Shown in pieces: positions 59,384-64,000 of a stretch of 64,000 bases of DNA. The notes below the pieces were generated by a model. That model ran no database searches and was not told the origin of the DNA. It worked only from the letters and a program-made list of their open reading frames with translations. The position numbers and the translations under genes were made by a program. How positions within the stretch are numbered: position 1 is the first letter of the stretch; each line of letters begins with the position of its first letter. The stretch is from Bimastos eiseni (Eukaryota; Annelida; Clitellata; Crassiclitellata; Lumbricidae): NCBI GenBank assembly GCA_959347315.1, contig OY365810.1, positions 3,737,467 to 3,801,466 on the forward strand. Reading direction: 5' to 3'.

Positions 59384-60887
59384 TTGCTACTACATCATGC
59401 ATCAATATTGTCACAATTAGTTAAATCTCGAAGATCCTGTATAATCTCCAGACCAGTTTAACCAGACGTTCATTGGTGGTCTAATCGAACAATTATTAGG
59501 GCGTGTCGTTAATCGACTATTGACAATTCTACCACTTCAGGAAGTATGCCTACGTGAGGATTGCGAGTGACATATAAATGCGACCTTATTTTATGATATT
59601 CTAAGACTCTCTGAGTTTTTGCAGAAATAGACATTGGATATCGCCAATATAAAGCAATTCTGGGCTGTCCCTGAAAAGAAATCACTTGTGAAGTGTTGAC
59701 TACCCATGACCGTACGTAAGACCTACCCCATGATGTCCATAAGTGATGATGGTCTCATCCAATAGTCAATGGCTGGATCCCATTCGGGTTCTGTGAACAT
59801 CAGAAATACGCAGAATTATCTCATAGATACGGAAGAAAGATTTGTTTATAGATGTTTTACGTTATGCAATCGATCCTGATGGAAACGAAATATATTTTTT
59901 CCAGTTATTCTGCTCACATTCCTATCCTTCAGTCACCTGCCTGCGCTTACTTTAATCTTACCTTAAGTAATTTAACCGTACCACAATTATTACGTCTTAC
60001 ATTAAGTTTCCTTATGTCAATTTTTCCTGAATCATCTCATCTAACTTTATCACATTATTTAAAAGCATTCCTGTAAACTTAACTAGATTTGTCATCACCT
60101 AATCATACATCATTGCAGACTGTTACCGTGGATTTGTAGGCATTCATTCAATAGACTACGGAATGTACGGTCAGTGCATCAAACCTCCATCCTGTCAACG
60201 CGCGAAACATCATCGTCAAAATTGCTGATGACACGCATCTAATTGTGCGAGGATCCTTGTTGGAAACTATTCTGGTTGAAGTCGGGGCCGTTCAATAGTG
60301 GGCTATGACTAACAATCTCCAGCTGATTGCCTCCAAGACTGGATGATTGTCGCCAGGCGTTTGCCTTCATCCACCGCTCCTGCCGGATATAATTAGAACA
60401 AGTTACGGAGATGCTGATGTTGGGAGTTGTTCTCAGAGGTGATCTCCGAGCCTCATCTCATGTAGATCACACGCTGGGGGCTGTGCGCTGCCTCCCTCCA
60501 TGCTCTGCGAGTCCTGCGTTGGCACGGGCCCTCCATTGAGGCTCTGTCCATAGTGACCACAGTCTCTCCCGTCTTCTGCAAGCTTCTCCCGCTTGGTGGG
60601 ACCTGACCTCTCATCTGATAGCGACTGACATTCATCTTTGCTACACTTTCTCTGGCATTGATTAATGATGCTCAGTTTATTGCGGTGAAGAGAAAACAGA
60701 GTCTCTTGGAGACGATCTATACAGATAGTTCACAAGATAGTTGAAGACGAACATTGTGAGCTTCGATTTTACTAAATGCATTGAAATTTGAAAGCAAAGA
60801 TATGGCTTGCTCACCGTATTCACCATCTTCCTCAGCGTAGGCAACATTCAGAACATAGACCATCATTAAGAAGCAAAGGACCTTCAT
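58909..60887 (-). CDS. Knottin secreted peptide, gene C
   Basis: Exons 60887-60815, 59790-59727 and 59041-58909 join in phases 1 and 2 to give an 89-residue precursor. The signal peptide (MKVLCFLMMVYVLNVAYA) is close to that of gene A; an acidic propeptide with the shared 'WDPAID'-type motif follows. The mature part starts after a Lys (GK before Asp-Cys) and has eight cysteines spaced C6C6CC3C1C5C1C, ending in a short basic tail. The signal and propeptide exons are better conserved against gene A than the loops between cysteines, a pattern common in fast-evolving peptide families. A 5' acceptor (exon starting at 60901) matches genes A and B. Its own promoter region is displaced or missing because a 2.1-kb repeat interrupts the module upstream. 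Confidence 0.86.
59244..59385. repeat. CTCA and (ATC)n microsatellites
   Basis: CTCA units at 59234-59250; about 28 ATC triplets at 59297-59383, in an intron of gene C. Confidence 0.9.
60140..60640 (+). pseudogene. LINE reverse transcriptase palm fragment
   Basis: One frame reads NIIVKIADDTHLIV, then WAMTNNLQLIASKT, corresponding to the 'YADDTxLI ... WxxxNxLxLNxxKT' palm region. Several stops are present. It lies in the intron of gene C on the opposite strand. Confidence 0.7.
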
Positions 60888-61059
60888 CTTGCTCAGCGGT
60901 TCTGAATAAAACACAGCTAGTTTCAAAGTTTCAAAATGTTAAGGTTTGAAAGTAAATGACTTATATCTCAAAGAGGGCAGCGGTCATTTTCTTTTTTAGT
61001 CACCTATTTGAACAAGATGCTGCGATAAAAATGAATATGAATGAGACAAGTAGTACGAA

Positions 61060-61120
61060 TGTAAAAAAAACGTAACGTAACGTAACGTAAACGTAACAAA
61101 CGTAACGTAAAAAAACTTTT
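61060..61120. repeat. AACGTAACGTA short tandem repeat
   Basis: Five imperfect units of 'cgtaa' / 'acgtaacaa' just upstream of gene C. Confidence 0.8.
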
Positions 61121-61202
61121 TAAACAGAGGGGCAGTAAGCACCGATTGCTAATCACATAATTTTCTTTGCCACAATGTTTAAGGGACTGCTACAATACTC
61201 TA

Positions 61203-61397
61203 TATATCTCTCTCTCAATCTCTCTCTCTCTCACTCTCTCTCTCTCTTTCGATCTCTCTCTCCCACACTCTCTCTTTCGCTCTTTTTGTCTCTCACTCTC
61301 TCTCTCTCACTCTCTCTCTCTGTTTCACTCTTTCTCTCTCTCTCAGTCTCTCTCCTTCGCTCTCTGTCTCTGTCTCTGTCTGTCTGTCTCTCTCTCT
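61203..61397. repeat. (TC)n-rich microsatellite
   Basis: About 190 bases of CT dinucleotides interrupted by ACTC, TTCG and TGTC. The Ser/Leu ORFs are artefacts. Confidence 0.95.
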
Positions 61398-61559
61398 GGC
61401 TTCTTGCCAACGGAAGAGTTAATCCGTCTGTCATTGCAGTCATTTCATAGCTGAGCTCACTTGGTAAGCGATTTGAACAAAAACTTCAGACATAGAGGAT
61501 ATTTCAACCCCCGATCCCTTTTGTGGACATCCAAGCACGACAACCCTTGAACTGCTGCG

Positions 61560-61600
61560 CGATGTGGCACCGTGGCCGATTGGTTAGAGCGGTGGTCAGG
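61560..61600 (+). repeat. Truncated tRNA-derived SINE head
   Basis: 'gtggcaccgtggccgattgg' matches the SINE heads at 16.3 and 26.5 kb, but it is cut off exactly where the 2.1-kb repeat begins. Confidence 0.65.
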
Positions 61601-61602
61601 TT

Positions 61603-63720
61603 AGTCCAGTTGAAACCTTCAAGGTCTTTTTTCTCTACTGTTACCTCCTCAGTTACAAATCCATGTTTTATTATATTCTAGTGATCTTCTGTTTTGGTTG
61701 TTTAAACACATTGAATTGATTTGGTTTGTCATATGGTATATGACCAGGCATTAAGAATAGACTGCTTTGATACTTTACACATTACATCAATCAATCAATC
61801 ACTCATTGTAAACTTAATATAACGCCCCTTCAAGACATCAACTCAGAGGCGCTCCTAGTTTGACTACGGAAAAAAAATATGGTTTTCAATGAAGGGTAAA
61901 ATGCAAGCGAAGGATTTATAGGCAAGAGGTATAGCTTATGTGGAGCTTTTTCCAGATGATCGGGTCAACCACTGAAAAGGATCAATGTTGCATCACAGTG
62001 GTACGAGTGATAGGGACAAATGCAGTATCTTTAAAAATAATTGCCGTAATCAGAAATGCAATTTTATCGAAATGGAAAGAAACCAATGTGGATACACCTG
62101 TATAAATAATATCGATTGTGTTGCTTTAACCAAAGGAACGTTGCACTCCAGTTAGTTGAGTTTTTATTTTATGAACAAACAACAGACACGATGATTGCCA
62201 TTAAGTCATAAGACTCGCTCTTTTTTTAAATAGTTGCTAAAATGATGCTTCGTAATGAAGCATAACAATGAAAAAACCATCCTGCATAGTGTAGAAGTTG
62301 AACTCACGACAAAGCAGAAGTAGGTTAGTGGAATACTTCGTCCTGTTTCTCACCGTTATTTCAAAGGCGAGTGTTGCAACGATGTCGACTCTCGAGGACT
62401 TCAGGCAGCTTCTTTCTGAACAGTCAGAGCACTGGGTCTTAAATAGCAAATGATTGTGAAATTTATGCTTCTTGTTTTGAAGGGTGGGCATTAATCAGCT
62501 CTTATCTCGTTGGTTCAGTATTGCTTTTGAACATTCGACGTAATAGAAAGTTAGTCTGTTATTATTCTTGGTTTGCTATTAATTGATGGTAGTAGGGTTG
62601 CCTCGAATAATCTGTTGCTTTTTCTTCTTCTTTGAAACATTGTTCAGGTGCAATCTGAAAATTTTCACAAAATAATTGGTCTGTTTTGAATACTTCATTT
62701 TAGTTGTATTGCGTCATTTGTCTTTCGAAGGTACGCTTGCATGTAGCGTAACAGTGATTCTGAGTTGCAATGAAACTGCGCGGTTGAGCAGTGTCGCTTC
62801 TGGAATTTGAAATGAATTAGTCAACGATATAAAGTTTACTACCACGTCATAACAAACATCCGTCTAAAACATTTCGCTGGTTTCGTGCTCTGCTGATACG
62901 AATTGTTTAAAAATGCTTTGACTGGAAAACAAAGAAATCTTTCATGCAGATTAGAATGGGCGTTTCAATTGCTTTGTTTTCTTAGTTTGTTTAAAGTCGA
63001 CATAACTAATAGCTGCGTCTTTGTCTTTTGAAATGCAAAGGCGCCTTTACATGAAGGCGCACAAGACGGTGTCTATAGGGTCCCAAATCTCAGAGGGTCC
63101 CATATGAATGAACATATTTGCAATCGTACAAATTAGCATGTTATACGTTGAATTATTTTAAATGTAATACATTCTCAATTTTTGAAGCTGAGCATTCACA
63201 TACAAGCGTATTTCTGCAAGTCATAGTTGTTTAGTTAATTTCAATATCAATTGGCCCGGTTGGCTATGCTAGTACGAGACTGCGTGTTACTGGTCACTTC
63301 GCTTCCAGAAGTTGGCTCATAAATAATCCTGCGCTAATAATATCAAATGAATAAACTGAAATTCTTTTCAAATAGCTTCTATAGATAACCATAATTAACG
63401 TCAGCAACACTCTCAAAACGGTTTCTACATTTCAACTTTTATCGAGTTTGGACATGATAGGTCAAACACCACCAGAGTCTCAGACTCGGTGTAGACAAAC
63501 ACATTTGGAAGGGCCCCAAAACATGTTTAGAAGCGCCCCGATGAAATTTGCGCCTAGGGCCCCATTTTTTTAAATCGAGCCTTTGTTCTAATGAACAGAA
63601 GTGTGGGCTTTCAAAATTAAATCCATAGTCCATTCCTCCCTCTGTTGATAAAATAACATGTCTATAATTCTATTAGCATTAATCTTATATGCGTAGGCAA
63701 TTACAGCTGCCGACTAACAC
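61603..63720. repeat. 2.1-kb direct repeat, copy 2
   Basis: Near-identical partner of 47999-50115. It separates the gene C module from its upstream flank (63721-64000), so here it behaves as an insertion. No target duplication is obvious at the edges and no ORF of a transposase is visible. Confidence 0.95.
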
Positions 63721-64000
63721 GAATTTCGAGACTACGGTTACGACAACGACCTGAGACGACATCTAGACATCCTATAAAGAAAAGGAGACTAGAAAACTGT
63801 TGAGAACAAGAACAGAATGTGCACAAAGAAAGTTGATCGTAGGAGAGATCCACAGTCTATGACCAGCAACAGAAAGGCGAATTTGTCGATATTAACTGCT
63901 CTCCTTGTCCTCAGAATAGCAAGAAACAGGAGCACAAGAGGTTTGAAATGTGATTGGTGAAAGAGAGATGAGGATGAAGGTGACGCATGGATTGCGGAAG
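63721..64000 (-). repeat. Upstream flank of the third knottin module, MITE-free
   Basis: Homologous to 46850-47290 of the right arm ('gacaagaacagaatgtgca' in part, 'ccagcaacagaaag'). It lacks the 261-bp MITE and shows the pre-insertion site. Confidence 0.8.

Larger units (their letters stand above)
57330..61150 (-). repeat. Older third copy of the knottin gene module
   Basis: The stretch is collinear with the right arm in the same orientation. 57330-57625 matches the 3' flank (42806-43140), 59041-59230 matches intron 2, 59690-59800 matches the exon 2 region, 60810-61060 matches the exon 1 and upstream foldback regions, and 63721-64000 matches 46850-47290. Divergence is much higher than between the two arms. 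It is interrupted by a LINE near 58.1-58.8 kb and by the 2.1-kb repeat at 61.6-63.7 kb. Confidence 0.85.

Overview
The window is animal nuclear DNA. Genes are split by GT-AG introns, repeats are dense (LINE, hAT, tRNA-derived SINEs, MITEs, microsatellites), the base composition is AT-rich, and there are no operons. An invertebrate is most likely: one gene joins CARD domains to an NHL-type propeller, a cluster encodes small secreted cystine-knot peptides, and LINE tails end in a GCGC-TATATAAAT-like motif. The palindromic octamer TAGGCCTA is strikingly frequent. I cannot name the species.

Layout. (1) 1-5.1 kb: last four coding exons of a poly(rC)-binding (PCBP / hnRNP-E) KH protein on the + strand, with an inverted repeat around its terminal exon and a perfect 52-bp foldback in an intron. 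(2) 5.1-18.4 kb: AT-rich sequence without a supportable gene, holding decayed repeats and microsatellites. (3) 18.47-24.14 kb: seven phase-consistent exons of a CARD-CARD-coiled coil-NHL protein of about 896 residues, probably an innate immune adaptor or sensor. (4) 25.6-61 kb: a cluster of inhibitor-cystine-knot (knottin) secreted-peptide genes. Genes A (34.5-37.0 kb, +), A' (45.8-43.2 kb, -), B (39.5-40.7 kb, +), C (60.9-58.9 kb, -) and the odd D (26.3-27.8 kb, +) share one plan. That plan is a non-coding 5' exon, a signal-peptide exon ending in phase 1, a short acidic propeptide exon, and a terminal exon carrying a basic cleavage site and 7-8 cysteines. A and A' lie in a nearly identical inverted duplication (32242-38147 and 42512-47982) with gene B in the spacer. 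C lies in an older third copy of the same module, which also carries a dead duplicate of the terminal exon. (5) 54.6-56.3 kb (-): a three-exon gene for a small two-Ig-domain surface protein, probably GPI-anchored, sitting between the duplicated blocks. (6) 48.0-50.1 and 61.6-63.7 kb: a 2.1-kb direct repeat. LINE and hAT remnants fill much of the rest.

The main points of interest are the CARD-CARD-coiled coil-NHL architecture and the actively duplicating knottin cluster, with its copied promoters, promoter-less duplicate and tandem terminal exons. All gene models are read from splice signals and reading phase. No transcript or database evidence was available.
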